Below, piece by piece: positions 29,090-38,765 of a DNA stretch of 64,000 nucleotides. This DNA comes from Pirellulaceae bacterium. Its GTDB lineage: Bacteria; Planctomycetota; Planctomycetia; Pirellulales; Pirellulaceae. Each line of letters opens with the position of its first letter. Position 1 is the first letter of the stretch. The stretch lies in NCBI GenBank assembly GCA_018402565.1, contig JAGYIQ010000009.1, positions 1-64,000 on the forward strand. Reading direction: 5' to 3'. Both the position numbers and the translations under genes were made by a program. The notes below the pieces were generated by a model. That model had not been told where the DNA came from and ran no database searches. It saw only the letters and a list, made by a program, of their open reading frames with translations.

Positions 29090-29311
29090 GTGGTGGACGG
29101 CTACGGCAAGGGTCCTGTCGGCCCAACGGGCCGGCGGAGCAATTGGGTTCGGGCCGAGCTGCTGGTGGCAACGTTGGTGAACCTCAACGACTCCGGTCCT
29201 TCCCAAACTCGGCATCGACCGCCATCTAGCGTCAAACCAGCAGAGGGCTGCTGGTGTACACCCCGACCGCCATCTAGGGTCAAACCAGCAGAGGGCTGCT
29301 GGTCTACATCC
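29090..29311. repeat. Modular dispersed repeat (minus orientation) and a 48-bp tandem duplication
   Basis: Positions 29110-29215 read, on the minus strand, in the same order as 38775-38865: a gggaaggaccgga-like word, gaggttcaccaacgttgcc, cgaacccaattgct, ggcccgttgggccgaca. Next comes a 48-bp unit repeated twice (29216-29263 and 29264-29311), each with the hairpin CCAGCA-gagggc-TGCTGG. The tandem reads open in some frames but has no start context; no gene is supported between 28995 and 29443. Confidence 0.75.
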
Positions 29312-29443
29312 CGCCCCCGCGTCAACCCGCCCCAGGCGATGTCTCTGGTAAGCGATCGGCAAACCGGTTATTCTGGGCGGGTGGTCGGCGTGATCACGTG
29401 GATCCAGACCGCGGCTTGATTATAAACGAATGCACAGGCGCTC

Positions 29444-30460
29444 ATGAGTACTGTCACGAAGAAATCGTCGAAAACTTCCTCGCAGGCCTACGACGCTTCA
29501 TTGGACGAGTTGATCGAAAAGGACTCGGTGGTCACCCAGCGAGGTCGTCTGCCCAAGCCAGAGAAGGTGGATAAGGACAGTCGCATCTTGTGGGAGTACG
29601 TGATTCCGGTCGTGGTGATGCACCTGTTGATCCCGCTGGCATTTCTGCCCTACTTTTTCTCCTGGTGGGGCGTCTTGTTCATGCCGATCGGCAATTACAT
29701 CTTCACCTCGCTGGGCATCGGGGCTGGGTACCATCGCCTGTTGACCCACCGCGGCTTCACATGCCCGCGCTGGTTGGAGTACACACTGAGCACCTTGGGC
29801 GTCTGCAGCTTGCAGGACTCGCCGGCTCGCTGGGTGTTGGTGCATCGCGTGCATCACCAACACAGCGACCACCAACCGGACCCGCATACACCGCGAGTCA
29901 GTTGCTTTTGGGCGCACATGGGTTGGTTGTTTATCGACAATCGCGAACTGAGTACCGCGGCGGCTTATGACAAGTACGTCCGCGACTTGATGCGGGACGG
30001 CTACTATCGCTGGTTGCAGCGCGGCATCAATTGGGTTTTAGTCTACGTCTACCATGCCATCGCCATCGTTGCGGTGGGTGCCGCCGTGGGCTGGTTGTGG
30101 ACGGGCACGACGGCCGGCACCCTGCAGACGGCCGGGCAATTTGCCATGTGGGGCGTGGTCATGCGAACCGTATTCACTTGGCATGTGACCTGGGGGATCA
30201 ACTCGTTTTCACACATGTGGGGCTACCGCAACTACCAGACCCGCGAGGACTCGCGGAACAATTGGCTGTTCGCGCTCTTGACCAACGGCGAGGGCTGGCA
30301 CAACAATCACCACGCCGATCCGCGGTCCGCCCAGCACGGTCACCGCTGGTGGGAGATCGACTTGACCTACCTCTCCTTGCTGGCCTTGGAGAAAGTCGGC
30401 CTGGTCAAAGACTTGGTCCGCCCGAACCATTCCGCCTTGGAGCGGAAGTCAGTCGCCTGA
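29444..30460 (+). CDS. Membrane fatty acid (acyl-CoA type) desaturase
   Basis: A 338-residue di-iron membrane enzyme that introduces a double bond into fatty acyl chains, of the delta-9 stearoyl-CoA desaturase type. The three histidine boxes are present in order: [19 protein letters not shown] and [13 protein letters not shown]. Hydrophobic segments flank the first box ([20 protein letters not shown]) and lie between boxes two and three. The C-terminus has [22 protein letters not shown], typical of the family. The N-terminal 35 residues are charged and variable. It is a single gene with 92 bp to the next. Confidence 0.95.
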   Translation: MSTVTKKSSKTSSQAYDASLDELIEKDSVVTQRGRLPKPEKVDKDSRILWEYVIPVVVMHLLIPLAFLPYFFSWWGVLFMPIGNYIFTSLGIGAGYHRLLTHRGFTCPRWLEYTLSTLGVCSLQDSPARWVLVHRVHHQHSDHQPDPHTPRVSCFWAHMGWLFIDNRELSTAAAYDKYVRDLMRDGYYRWLQRGINWVLVYVYHAIAIVAVGAAVGWLWTGTTAGTLQTAGQFAMWGVVMRTVFTWHVTWGINSFSHMWGYRNYQTREDSRNNWLFALLTNGEGWHNNHHADPRSAQHGHRWWEIDLTYLSLLALEKVGLVKDLVRPNHSALERKSVA

Positions 30461-30496
30461 GCGGGCTGTGACCTGAGCGGGCTGTGACCTGAGCCC
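30456..30496. repeat. 16-bp tandem repeat spanning the desaturase stop codon
   Basis: The unit cctgagcgggctgtga is repeated at 30456 and 30472, followed by a partial third copy. The first copy contains the desaturase stop codon (TGA, 30458-30460), so the duplication begins inside the gene end. Confidence 0.85.
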
Positions 30497-30552
30497 TATC
30501 AGTACCGTCCCGCGCCCCCCGCAACGCTCGCTCGCTCGTGAGGAAGCTCGCC

Positions 30553-31467
30553 ATGACCGAACCCTTGAATCGCCGTCGCTTTATTTCTCGTTCTGCTCAG
30601 GGTGCCGCGGTGGCGGCCACTTTGGCGGGTTCTTTGGGAGCTCGGTTGCAGGCCGCCGACCAGGCGACGGGCGAAGTGGCTGCCCAGATCAACCACTCCG
30701 TCTGCAAGTGGTGCTACTCAGGCGTGTCGCTGGAGGAGCTGTGCCGCGCGGGCAAAGAGTTCGGCCTGCAATCGGTCGAGTTGTTGCAGCCGGAGGAAAT
30801 CGCCACCCTGCGTCAGTTCGATCTGACGTGCGCCATGATCTCCAACCCCACTGCCAAGGCGGACGATGGCAAGACCGTGGGCGGCATCACCTTGGCGTGG
30901 AACCGCCCGCAGTACCACGGCGTGTTGGTCGAGGCCTACAAGGCCCAGATCAAGAAGTGCGCCGATGTGGGCATGACCAACTTGATCTGCTTCTCCGGCA
31001 ATCGCGACGGCATGGACGACCAGGAAGGCCTGGAGAACTGCGCCGCCGGTTTGAAGCAGATCCTGCCGTACGCGGCCCAGATGGGCGTGACCCTGACCAT
31101 GGAACTGCTCAACAGCAAAGTCGACCACGGCGACTACATGTGCGATCGCACGCCCTGGGGCGCTGCCCTCTGCGAGCGCCTAGACGCGGACAACTTCAAA
31201 TTGCTGTACGACATCTACCACATGCAAATCATGGAGGGGGATGTGATCGCTACGATTCGCCAGTACCACCAGTGGATCAGTCACTTTCACACGGGCGGTG
31301 TGCCGGGCCGGAACGAAATTGACGAAACTCAGGAACTATTCTACCCTGCCATCATGCGAGCGATTGTCGCCACGGGTTACACCGGGTTTGTCGGTCAAGA
31401 GTTCATCCCCAAACGGGCCGATAAACTGGAGTCGCTCAAGCAGGGGGTCACCATCTGCACCGTCTAA
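30553..31467 (+). CDS. Tat-exported sugar phosphate isomerase/epimerase-like (hydroxypyruvate isomerase-type) TIM barrel
   Basis: A 304-residue AP-endonuclease-2-fold TIM barrel protein. The twin-arginine leader is LNRRRFISRSAQGAAVAATL followed by RLQAAD. The barrel carries ELLNSKVDH, LLYDIYHMQIMEGD, SHFHTGGVPGRNEID and GFVGQEFIP, the usual metal ligands (Glu, Asp, His, Glu) of hydroxypyruvate isomerase-like members. The ATG at 30553 has AGGAAG 7 bp upstream; a GTG at 30538 is less likely. Exported homologues are common in planctomycetes next to sugar oxidoreductases, but the substrate is not known. Confidence 0.9.
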   Translation: MTEPLNRRRFISRSAQGAAVAATLAGSLGARLQAADQATGEVAAQINHSVCKWCYSGVSLEELCRAGKEFGLQSVELLQPEEIATLRQFDLTCAMISNPTAKADDGKTVGGITLAWNRPQYHGVLVEAYKAQIKKCADVGMTNLICFSGNRDGMDDQEGLENCAAGLKQILPYAAQMGVTLTMELLNSKVDHGDYMCDRTPWGAALCERLDADNFKLLYDIYHMQIMEGDVIATIRQYHQWISHFHTGGVPGRNEIDETQELFYPAIMRAIVATGYTGFVGQEFIPKRADKLESLKQGVTICTV

Positions 31468-31471
31468 CTGC

Positions 31472-31639
31472 GTGTGGTAAAGGGGTCAGGCGTGTGGTAA
31501 AGGGGTCAGGCGTCAATTGTGCGAAGCACCCGCAGGCACCGTTCCGGCAATTGACGCCTGACCCCTTTACCACACCGTCAATTGTGCGAAGCACCCGCAG
31601 GGCCGTTCCGGCAATTGACGCCTGACCCCTTTACCGCAC
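31472..31639. repeat. REP/MITE-like perfect inverted repeat, copy 2, with a partial tandem copy
   Basis: A perfect inverted repeat with 28-bp arms at 31492-31519 and 31548-31575 and a 28-nt loop. The left arm begins gtgtggtaaaggggtcagg and the right arm ends cctgacccctttaccacac. A 20-bp duplication of the outer left arm precedes it (31472), and a second loop plus right arm follows (31576-31639). The loop contains gaagcacccgcagg and ccgttccgg, as in the copy at 5695-5777. It lies between the isomerase-like and threonine synthase genes and would fold into a very stable RNA hairpin, so it may also act on transcript ends. Confidence 0.95.
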
Positions 31640-31667
31640 CGCGCTGCACCGTCTAGGAGTTGAACGC

Positions 31668-33053
31668 ATGTCGGCCCCCACCACCGCTGAACCGGCCCAA
31701 TCCAAGGAACAATCGGGCACCCAGTTTCGTTGTTTTGGCGGCTGCCCCGGGCGGCACTCGGTGTTCGAAGTCCTCTACACGTGTCCCACCTGCGGCGGTC
31801 TGCTGGAGGTGGAACACCCGCTCGAGCCCCTGCGGCAACGCAACCCCTACAAATGGCAATCGTTGTTCGACTCGCGCTCCAGCACCACGACTTGGCCGTA
31901 TGGCAGCGGCGTGTGGGGGCTGCGGGAATGGGTCATCCCGGAACTGCGTGACGAGAACATCGTCAGCATGTGCGAGGGGAACACGAACTTGTTCTGGGCC
32001 GATCGACTGGGGCAACAATTGGGGGTACCCGACCTGTGGATCAAGCTGTGCGGCAACAGCCACACCGGCAGCTTTAAAGATCTGGGCATGACCGTTCTGG
32101 TCAGCGTGGTCAAACAAATGATGGCCCGAGGCAGCTCAGTGCGAGCGGTGGCCTGTGCCAGCACGGGGGACACGAGTGCGGCCTTGGCTGCTTACGCCGC
32201 CTACGCGGGCATCCCGGCCATTATCTTTCTGCCGGCTGGCAAAGTCAGCACCGCCCAATTGATTCAACCGGTGGCCAACGGCGCGCGTGTCTTGGCGTTG
32301 GACACGGACTTCGATGGCTGCATGAAGATCGTGCAAGAAGTGACCGCCGACCAATCGATTTACCTGGCCAATTCCATGAATAGCCTGCGGATCGAGGGCC
32401 AGAAGACCGTGGGTATCGAGATCATTCGCCAATTCGATTGGGAAGTGCCGGATTGGATCGTGATCCCGGTGGGTAACTTGGGCAACATCAGCGCCTTGCA
32501 CAAGGGCTTCCGCCTGATGATGGACCTGGGACTGATCACACGTATGCCGCGACTGGTGGCCGCTCAAGCCCAGTCGGCCAACCCGTTCTATCGCGCCTTT
32601 CAAGCCGGCTTTAGCAACAAGGTGTCCGTGACTGCGCAAGACACGTTGGCCAATGCCATTCGCATCGGCGATCCCGTGTCGTACCAAAAAGCCGTCCTGG
32701 CGATCCAAGAGAGCGATGGGATCGTGGAACAGGCGTCGGAAGAGGAACTGACCGAAGCCGCAGCACGAGCCGATCTGACGGGCATGATGTGCTGCCCACA
32801 CACCGGCGTGGCCCTAGCCGTGCTGCAAAAGCTGATCCAACGCGGCGAGATCCAACGGCATCATCGGACCGTGGTCATCAGCACCGCGCACGGATTAAAG
32901 TTTACAGATTTTAAGGTCGGTTACCACCAAAAGACCTTGCAGCAGATCGCTTGTCGCCACGCCAATCCACCGGTGTATTTGCCCGCCGATGCCAGTGCCG
33001 TGCGCGACAACATCGATCAATGGCTGGATGGCCAAGCACAGCGTCAAAGCTAA
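31668..33053 (+). CDS. thrC: Threonine synthase
   Basis: A 461-residue PLP enzyme converting O-phosphohomoserine to threonine. The N-terminus has a Cys motif (RCFGGCPG...YTCPTCGG) resembling the zinc-ribbon-like start of the longer threonine synthase class. The PLP Lys is in [14 protein letters not shown], and the glycine-rich phosphate loop is [36 protein letters not shown] is conserved. Downstream, 48 bp separate it from the convergent LamG-like gene. It is close to, but not in an operon with, other amino acid genes. Confidence 0.93.
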   Translation: MSAPTTAEPAQSKEQSGTQFRCFGGCPGRHSVFEVLYTCPTCGGLLEVEHPLEPLRQRNPYKWQSLFDSRSSTTTWPYGSGVWGLREWVIPELRDENIVSMCEGNTNLFWADRLGQQLGVPDLWIKLCGNSHTGSFKDLGMTVLVSVVKQMMARGSSVRAVACASTGDTSAALAAYAAYAGIPAIIFLPAGKVSTAQLIQPVANGARVLALDTDFDGCMKIVQEVTADQSIYLANSMNSLRIEGQKTVGIEIIRQFDWEVPDWIVIPVGNLGNISALHKGFRLMMDLGLITRMPRLVAAQAQSANPFYRAFQAGFSNKVSVTAQDTLANAIRIGDPVSYQKAVLAIQESDGIVEQASEEELTEAAARADLTGMMCCPHTGVALAVLQKLIQRGEIQRHHRTVVISTAHGLKFTDFKVGYHQKTLQQIACRHANPPVYLPADASAVRDNIDQWLDGQAQRQS

Positions 33054-33100
33054 TCGAACCACGGAAAACCCCGAGTAACATTGGTCGTTTCAGCGGTCAT

Positions 33101-34300
33101 TCACTGTCCGATGGGACCGATGTACTGTTTGGCGATCACGACCTGGTCGAACCAGACGATGTTCTGTTCGTGCTGGGTCCAGCGGTCGGTGACGTAACTC
33201 TCCAGCGTGAAGGCGTTGGCCCACAGGTCGCCGGAAGTCCGCCAGGGGATCTCGATCCAGTGCCCGACCAATTGGCCGTCGATCCAGAAGGCCTGTTCGC
33301 CATCGGCTTGGCCGGGCGTGTTGTGCTTGAGCATCATTTCCACACAGATCCAGCGGTCCGTTTCGATCAGCGGTTGGTCGGCTGGGCGAAACGCGTTGCC
33401 CCAAAACTTCCCATCGGGACTGGGTTCCATCTGGTACCAATAGCTGTAGAAATTCCACTTGCCCGGCGGGCGCAAACGCCCCCAATCCCCAAAGGGTTCG
33501 ATGGCCGTCGAGAACCGCTCGTCGCCTTGCGGTCGGATGCCCGCTCCACCGAAGCCACTCCAAGCGTCGCGGCCCCGCAACGCTTTGTTGGCTCGCAGGG
33601 TACAGAAGTGGTGCACATAATCGCAGTTTTTGTCAAAACGCACATAAAAGCGAATATACACGGCATCGGTGGGCTGGAACCATTGGGTCAAGCCGCCGCC
33701 CGTGTTCTGACTCAGCGTCGCGGTGACTTGCAGAGCAGCGTTGTCCCCCCCGAGCCCCTCGAGGGGCAGGTCGACGCGCCGCAGGACGGCCCCTTCCGGA
33801 TCGCGAACCTCCCCCCAACGGGACTGGTAGTCCTCGGCCGAGAAGTCCTCGAACAAGATCACGGCCGAGTCCTCCGCCAGGCCTCGATCGCCAGGATACT
33901 TAGCGGCCAGGCCCAACCCGGAAGGCAAGCGTGCCTCGGCCGCCACGTTCCGCTGGCCGTCCACGTCCGCTCCCGCTCCCAAGCGGGGCGTGGCCGCGGT
34001 CGGCGGCGCGGTCGCATCTTGAGCGCCTAGCCACGCGGGGCGACACACGATCAGCAGCCCGATGGCCGCCAGGCAGCAGAAAAACGCCCCAGCACCTGGC
34101 CGACGAGCTGCATTCGTTGGGCCCGCTGCCCCGCATCGGGCCAAATCGGCCCATCCAGCCGGAGTAGTTAAAACCGCCGGGGCAGACAAAACCGCCGGGG
34201 CAATTGAAACCGCCGGAGCAATAAAAACCGCCGGAGCAATTAGACCTGCGTGGTTCGTTGCGAGAACTGGCGATTGGGTCGCTGGATCCGAGTGGCTCAT
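33101..34300 (-). CDS. Secreted LamG/polysaccharide lyase-like protein
   Basis: A 399-residue exported protein. A hydrophobic segment (AFFCCLAAIGLLIVCRPAWLGAQ) at about residues 70-95 is the signal or anchor, unusually far from the start. Residues about 135-399 form a concanavalin-like beta-sandwich with VILFEDFSAEDYQSRW, YIRFYVRFDKNCDYVHHF, GNAFRPADQPLIETDRWICVEMMLKHN and IVWFDQVVIAKQYIGP, as in planctomycete proteins related to polysaccharide lyases. Catalytic residues are not evident. The ATG at 34300 has AGGAG 8 bp upstream, which favours it over GTG 34318. The N-terminal tail carries tandem APAV repeats from an 18-bp DNA repeat. Confidence 0.75.
   Translation of the reverse strand: MSHSDPATQSPVLATNHAGLIAPAVFIAPAVSIAPAVLSAPAVLTTPAGWADLARCGAAGPTNAARRPGAGAFFCCLAAIGLLIVCRPAWLGAQDATAPPTAATPRLGAGADVDGQRNVAAEARLPSGLGLAAKYPGDRGLAEDSAVILFEDFSAEDYQSRWGEVRDPEGAVLRRVDLPLEGLGGDNAALQVTATLSQNTGGGLTQWFQPTDAVYIRFYVRFDKNCDYVHHFCTLRANKALRGRDAWSGFGGAGIRPQGDERFSTAIEPFGDWGRLRPPGKWNFYSYWYQMEPSPDGKFWGNAFRPADQPLIETDRWICVEMMLKHNTPGQADGEQAFWIDGQLVGHWIEIPWRTSGDLWANAFTLESYVTDRWTQHEQNIVWFDQVVIAKQYIGPIGQ
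34170..34241. repeat. In-frame 18-bp tandem repeat (APAV repeats)
   Basis: Four 18-bp units of the form aaaaccgccggggcaatt at 34170, 34188, 34206 and 34224 lie inside the LamG-like gene and encode IAPAV-type hexapeptides before the signal segment. Near identity indicates recent expansion. Confidence 0.9.
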
Positions 34301-34339
34301 CCCATCACTCCTGGCCACCGCAGCGGGCGGCGTTTGAGA

Positions 34340-34789
34340 TCATTCTGACTCTTGGCAGGCCGAGCAGCTGCCTTTGAGCAGCACCTCGGTGACCTTGCCC
34401 ACTTTTTTCAGCTCGCGGTTTTCCTTGGTGATCGGCCGCATATCGAGCGGCTCCAGGCAGGTGATTTCACCGCAGTCCAGGCAGAGAAAATGCGGGTGCG
34501 CGTCCGCCCCCAGATGAGTGCTCGACACACGTTCGTACCGCCAGACGTGGTCGCCCAGCTCCATGCGCCGCAGCAACCCAGCCTCGGTCATATCATTCAA
34601 GGCTCGGAAAATGGTGGAAGCATCCGAGCCCTGCGAGGTCAATTGTTCGACCAATTCGGCGTGGGTCCGCGGCCGAGCCTCACCGCAGACCGACTGCAGC
34701 ACAGCGATGCGGCCCGGGGTAGCCCGCAGCCCGACGCCCCGAATCAATTCGCGAGCTTCGTCGGTCGTCAAGGTCTGCGGCTGGTTCAT
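34340..34789 (-). CDS. Fur-family metal-responsive transcriptional regulator
   Basis: A 149-residue regulator with the Fur-family layout. An N-terminal winged helix (RATPGRIAVLQSV ... DASTIFRALNDMTEAGLLRR) binds DNA, and the C-terminal part holds metal ligands: HLGADAHPHFLCLDCGEITCLEP and a final CSACQ. Two CxxC pairs indicate a structural zinc. The pattern does not tell Fur from Zur or PerR. The ATG at 34789 gives the expected N-terminus; an upstream open frame to 34891 is unlikely. It is divergent from mnmG across 814 bp of repeats. Confidence 0.9.
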   Translation of the reverse strand: MNQPQTLTTDEARELIRGVGLRATPGRIAVLQSVCGEARPRTHAELVEQLTSQGSDASTIFRALNDMTEAGLLRRMELGDHVWRYERVSSTHLGADAHPHFLCLDCGEITCLEPLDMRPITKENRELKKVGKVTEVLLKGSCSACQESE

Positions 34790-34964
34790 CGGTAGTGATC
34801 TTCGCTCAGGAAACAGGTCATCGATTCTGTTGGCTTGGCGGGGCAGCCGCCAGCGACCCAGCATGCCCGAAAGGGTCCGTCCCGGGCACAAATCGCTGGA
34901 TTTACTATAACTCGAACCCGCAGCAAATGCAATTCATTGTCGCTTGGGCGGCCCCCGGGAGGGG

Positions 34965-35440
34965 AGGAGGCGTAGGGTAGCGGCAGGGCGTAGGGTTTGG
35001 CCGTGGGGCGTTGAGGGAGGGGTGATGGGGCTTTTTTGCCGATGCCAAGGGACTGGGAAAGACCCGGAGCCGGGTGAGGCTCACCAACGTTGCCTACCAA
35101 GCCGAGAAACAGCCCCCAGGCCCACGGAGGACCGCGCCCAGGCCCGGCAGGAAGCCAAGGCACAGAACATGGCGGGCAGAAAGATGGCGGAGAAGGATGC
35201 TTGGTGCAGAAGATGGGGACGGTGCTTCGGTGCTTGCGTGCTTGGTGCTTGGTGCTTGGTGCTTGCGTGCTTGGTGCTTGGCGCCTGGTGCTTGGTGCTT
35301 GGTTGGCAAGACACGATCGTTGATCCAACAAGAACTTTGTCGCCATCTGCCCCCGCCCCATGAGCAATCGCCCCCAGGCCCGGAGGGCCGGCACAAGACA
35401 TGGCAGGGTGAATAGGCAGAAAAGTTTTGGGCAGAAAGAT
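34965..35440. repeat. Modular dispersed repeat with heptamer arrays
   Basis: In order: gtagggt/gtagggc heptamer remnants (34971-35010), ggggcttttttgccg and gggaaagacccggagccg (35026-35070), ctcaccaacgttgcc (35080-35096), cccccaggcccacgga (35112-35130), a heptamer array of gcttggt units (35219-35305), then cccccaggcccggaggg (35370-35386), gcacaagacatggcaggg (35391-35410) and aaaagttttgggcagaaag (35420-35440). The order matches the copies at 29.1 and 38.8 kb. It fills most of the Fur/mnmG gap (34790-35603). Confidence 0.8.
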
Positions 35441-35603
35441 GGGGAGCCCGCCGTTGGACTCGGACTCAGCGCAGCGTCTCTCGCGCCCCTTCCATCGCGA
35501 GGCGGGCGACAAGCCAGCACTTCAATTGCGGCGGGGCTGTGCTAGAATCCTAGCGATTGTAGGGATCCGGCTCAGATTTCACACCCATTTTCCACCAGCG
35601 ACC

Positions 35604-37433
35604 ATGGCGAACGGCAAACAATACGATTGCATCTACGACTACGACGTCATCGTCGTCGGGGCGGGGCATGCTGGCACGGAAGCGGCCATGGCGGCCGCTC
35701 GGGTCGGGGCTCGGTGCGTTCTGTTGACGGCCAACTTGGACACGGTGGGCCAGATGAGCTGCAACCCGGCCATCGGGGGCGTGGCCAAGGGCCATATGGT
35801 GCGCGAAATCGATGCCCTGGGTGGCATCATGGGCTTGGCCATCGATCGCACCGGACTGCAGTTCCGCATGCTCAACAGCAGCAAAGGTCCTGCGATGCAC
35901 TCGCCTCGGGCCCAAGCCGACAAAAAGCTCTACCAGCGGGAAATCAAGCGATTGGTCGAATCGTGCCCGAACGTCGATCCTCGGCAAGAAATGGTACTGG
36001 ATCTGATCACCGAAGAGGTCGACCAGCGGACTCGAGTGGTTGGGGTGGAAGTGCAGGGCGGGGCGTTGTACCGCGCCCCGGCGATCGTATTGACGACGGG
36101 CACTTTCCTGCAGGCCGTCATGCACACGGGGGAAGCCAAGACGGCAGGCGGTCGAGCGGGCGAGGGGACCACGGCGGGGATCAGCGGTGCGCTGCATCGA
36201 CTGGGGTTCGCCGTCCAACGCTTCAAGACCGGCACCCCCGCGCGACTCAATGGTCGCACGATCGATTATTCGCAAACCGATCGCCAACCGGGAGACGAGC
36301 AGCCGCAACCGTTCTCGTTCCTGCATGATCGCATCGACGTGCAACAGTTGCCCTGTTGGATCACTCATACCAACGATGCCGTCCACGACCTGATTCGCCG
36401 CAACTTGCATCGATCGCCCATGTTCAGCGGCCAGATCTCGTCGAGCGGCCCGCGTTACTGCCCCTCGATCGAGGACAAAGTGGTCCGTTTCGCTGACAAG
36501 ACCTCGCATCAACTGTACTTGGAACCAGAGGGATTCGAGACGACGGAAATCTACGTCAACGGGATTTCGACCAGTCTCCCGAGGGATGTGCAAGATGCGA
36601 TGATCCGTTTGATTCCGGGGCTGCAACACGCACAGATCATGCGTTACGGCTACGCGGTTGAATACGATTATTGCCCGCCCGATCAACTCTGGCCGACCCT
36701 GGAGAGCAAGCGGGTCGCCGGGCTGTATTTCGCTGGGCAGATCAACGGCACGACCGGCTACGAAGAGGCCGCGGCCCAAGGCCTGTTGGCGGGTGCCAAC
36801 GCCGCCTTGCAACTGGCCAGCAAACCCGGCTTGGTCTTGGATCGCGATGCCGCCTACATGGGCGTCTTGATTGACGACTTGGTCACCCGGAGTGTGGACG
36901 AGCCCTACCGGATGTTCACCAGCCGCGCGGAGTATCGCCTGTTGTTGCGGCAAGACAATGCGGACCGACGCTTGACGCAATTGGGATACGAGGCTGGCTT
37001 GGTCGATCAGACGCGCTACGATCGCTTGGTGGCCAAAGAACAAGCCATCGCGTCCGCCGTAAAACTGCTGCGAGAGAATCGGCATCAGGACCAGTCGCTG
37101 GAGAAACTCATGCGGCGTCCGGAGACCACGTGGGAGTTCCTCTGCGAGGTGCTACCGGACTTGCGAGCGTTCTCGCCCGAGGTCGCTCAGTCGGTCACGT
37201 TCGACATCAAATACGCGGGCTACGTGGTTCGACAGGCGGTGGCCATCGAAAGGCAGCGTCGTTTGAGCGACAAGCGGATCCCCACCGATCTGGACTTCAC
37301 CCAACTGGGGCACCTCCGCGCCGAGGCCAAAGAAAAGCTGACGCGGATTCGACCGGCCAACTTGGATCAAGCCAGTCGCATCAGTGGGATCACGCCGGCG
37401 GATATTGCGGTTCTAATGATGCATCTAAAGTAG
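35604..37433 (+). CDS. mnmG: tRNA uridine-5-carboxymethylaminomethyl modification enzyme MnmG
   Basis: A 609-residue FAD-dependent enzyme that with MnmE modifies the wobble uridine of several tRNAs. The FAD dinucleotide-binding motif [21 protein letters not shown] starts near residue 11. [15 protein letters not shown], the Cys-containing [25 protein letters not shown] and [17 protein letters not shown] are family signatures, as is the [15 protein letters not shown] motif. The frame is open upstream to 35427, but homologues start near MANGKQYDC at 35604. The 3' end overlaps the convergent histidine kinase by 44 bp. Confidence 0.97.
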   Translation: MANGKQYDCIYDYDVIVVGAGHAGTEAAMAAARVGARCVLLTANLDTVGQMSCNPAIGGVAKGHMVREIDALGGIMGLAIDRTGLQFRMLNSSKGPAMHSPRAQADKKLYQREIKRLVESCPNVDPRQEMVLDLITEEVDQRTRVVGVEVQGGALYRAPAIVLTTGTFLQAVMHTGEAKTAGGRAGEGTTAGISGALHRLGFAVQRFKTGTPARLNGRTIDYSQTDRQPGDEQPQPFSFLHDRIDVQQLPCWITHTNDAVHDLIRRNLHRSPMFSGQISSSGPRYCPSIEDKVVRFADKTSHQLYLEPEGFETTEIYVNGISTSLPRDVQDAMIRLIPGLQHAQIMRYGYAVEYDYCPPDQLWPTLESKRVAGLYFAGQINGTTGYEEAAAQGLLAGANAALQLASKPGLVLDRDAAYMGVLIDDLVTRSVDEPYRMFTSRAEYRLLLRQDNADRRLTQLGYEAGLVDQTRYDRLVAKEQAIASAVKLLRENRHQDQSLEKLMRRPETTWEFLCEVLPDLRAFSPEVAQSVTFDIKYAGYVVRQAVAIERQRRLSDKRIPTDLDFTQLGHLRAEAKEKLTRIRPANLDQASRISGITPADIAVLMMHLK

Positions 37434-38328
37434 CTGGTAGGCGGACCTCGAAGGTGGTGCCATGTTTCGCGTCACTCTTGAGTACACGCACTTGACCACG
37501 CAGTCGGTGCGCGATGGTGCGGACCAGGTACAAGCCCAGGCCCGTGCCCTTCTTTCGCCGTTCCAACTCGCTTTCCAACCGCACGAACCGATTGAAAATG
37601 CGGGCTCGATCGCGGAGTGCGATGCCGGCCCCATTGTCTTGGATCAACAACTGCAGTTGCTGGCGGGGCGCGACATACTTGGCGGTGATTTGCACCACCG
37701 GTGGGTTACCGCCGTACTTGACCGCGTTGCTCAAGAGGTTGCCCAGCATCAACCGCAACTCGCTCTCGGGGGCTCGGACCACCGAATGGTCGCACAGCAC
37801 TTCAAACGTGGCGCTCGGCTCGCGTTCGCGAAAGTCCTCGACCAACGACTCCAACAACGCGTCCACTCGAATTTCAGTCACCTGTTCTTGATTGATCGGT
37901 TGGTCCAGGCGAGCGGCCGACAGGACCTGGTTGATCATCGTGTCCAAACGGTTTGCATCGGACAACATCAGGCGATAAAACGTGCCGCGTTCCTCCTCGG
38001 ATAGATCTTGGGCATGGAGCGTCTGCAACGCCAGTTTCAAGGAGGCGATCGGCGTTTTTAGCTCGTGCGTGACCGCATCGATAAAGTTGGCTTGTCGGGC
38101 TGTGGAGTTGATGACTTTGATGGACAAGACCAAATAGGTGATGATGCCGATCAAAACCAGGAGGAAGCAGATGGCGCCGACCGTCAACAGGATCCAATAC
38201 AAGTGCGGCGAGGGATCCTGGATCGCCCAAAAGACATTGAGCAAGACCCAGCCCGTGGTCAAGAGCAAGACCAAGACGATCAGCACGACCCCCAGGGTGA
38301 TCGGCAATTTCAGCGAACGGCGTTCCAT
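37390..38328 (-). CDS. Membrane sensor histidine kinase (orphan)
   Basis: A 312-residue two-component kinase. Two transmembrane segments ([21 protein letters not shown] and [23 protein letters not shown]) enclose a very short extracytoplasmic loop of about 15-20 residues, so it may sense membrane state or a partner rather than a large ligand. The H-box is [15 protein letters not shown] (phospho-acceptor His about residue 83), followed by the N-box [11 protein letters not shown], the G1 motif DNGAGI and GTGLGLYLV. The start ATG 38328 (MERRSLKLP) is preferred over 38412. No response regulator gene is adjacent. It overlaps mnmG convergently by 44 bp. Confidence 0.92.
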   Translation of the reverse strand: MERRSLKLPITLGVVLIVLVLLLTTGWVLLNVFWAIQDPSPHLYWILLTVGAICFLLVLIGIITYLVLSIKVINSTARQANFIDAVTHELKTPIASLKLALQTLHAQDLSEEERGTFYRLMLSDANRLDTMINQVLSAARLDQPINQEQVTEIRVDALLESLVEDFREREPSATFEVLCDHSVVRAPESELRLMLGNLLSNAVKYGGNPPVVQITAKYVAPRQQLQLLIQDNGAGIALRDRARIFNRFVRLESELERRKKGTGLGLYLVRTIAHRLRGQVRVLKSDAKHGTTFEVRLPATLDASLEPQYPPA

Positions 38329-38530
38329 GATCAAGGTAAGGCAGACAGGGTGAAAAGGTGAGGGAAAGGAGCCATCCAGCAGCCGACGCTCTGCCAGCCG
38401 CTCGGGGGCCATTTTACTCCGGTCATTCAGCCAGGGAACTAGCCGTCCGCCAGCTTAACAGAACGCTGCAGCATTCGTCCTGCTCGCACTCGTAGTTGAA
38501 ATACAGTCCTGGGGGCGGAAGAAGGCTTGC

Positions 38531-38745
38531 GGGCGTAGGGCGAAGGGCGAAGGGCGTAGGGCGTAGGGCGAAGGGCGTAGGGCGAAGGGCGAAGGGCGGA
38601 GGGCGAAGGGCGGAGGGCGAAGGGCGAAGGGCGAAGGGCGAAGGGCGTAGGGCGTAGGGCGTAGGGCGAAGGGCGAAGGGCGTAGGGTTGGGGCGAAGGG
38701 CGAAGGGCGTAGGGCGAAGGGCGGAGGGCGTAGGGTTGGGGCGTT
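38531..38745. repeat. Long heptamer array (gtagggc/gaagggc/ggagggc)
   Basis: About thirty units of a 7-bp repeat, gtagggc with gaagggc and ggagggc variants, interrupted by two gttggggc octamers. It lies in the gap upstream of the histidine kinase and merges at its right end with the modular element (gcgttgag..cgatggggctttt). The variants are distributed irregularly. Confidence 0.95.
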
Positions 38746-38765
38746 GAGAGGCGATGGGGCTTTTG

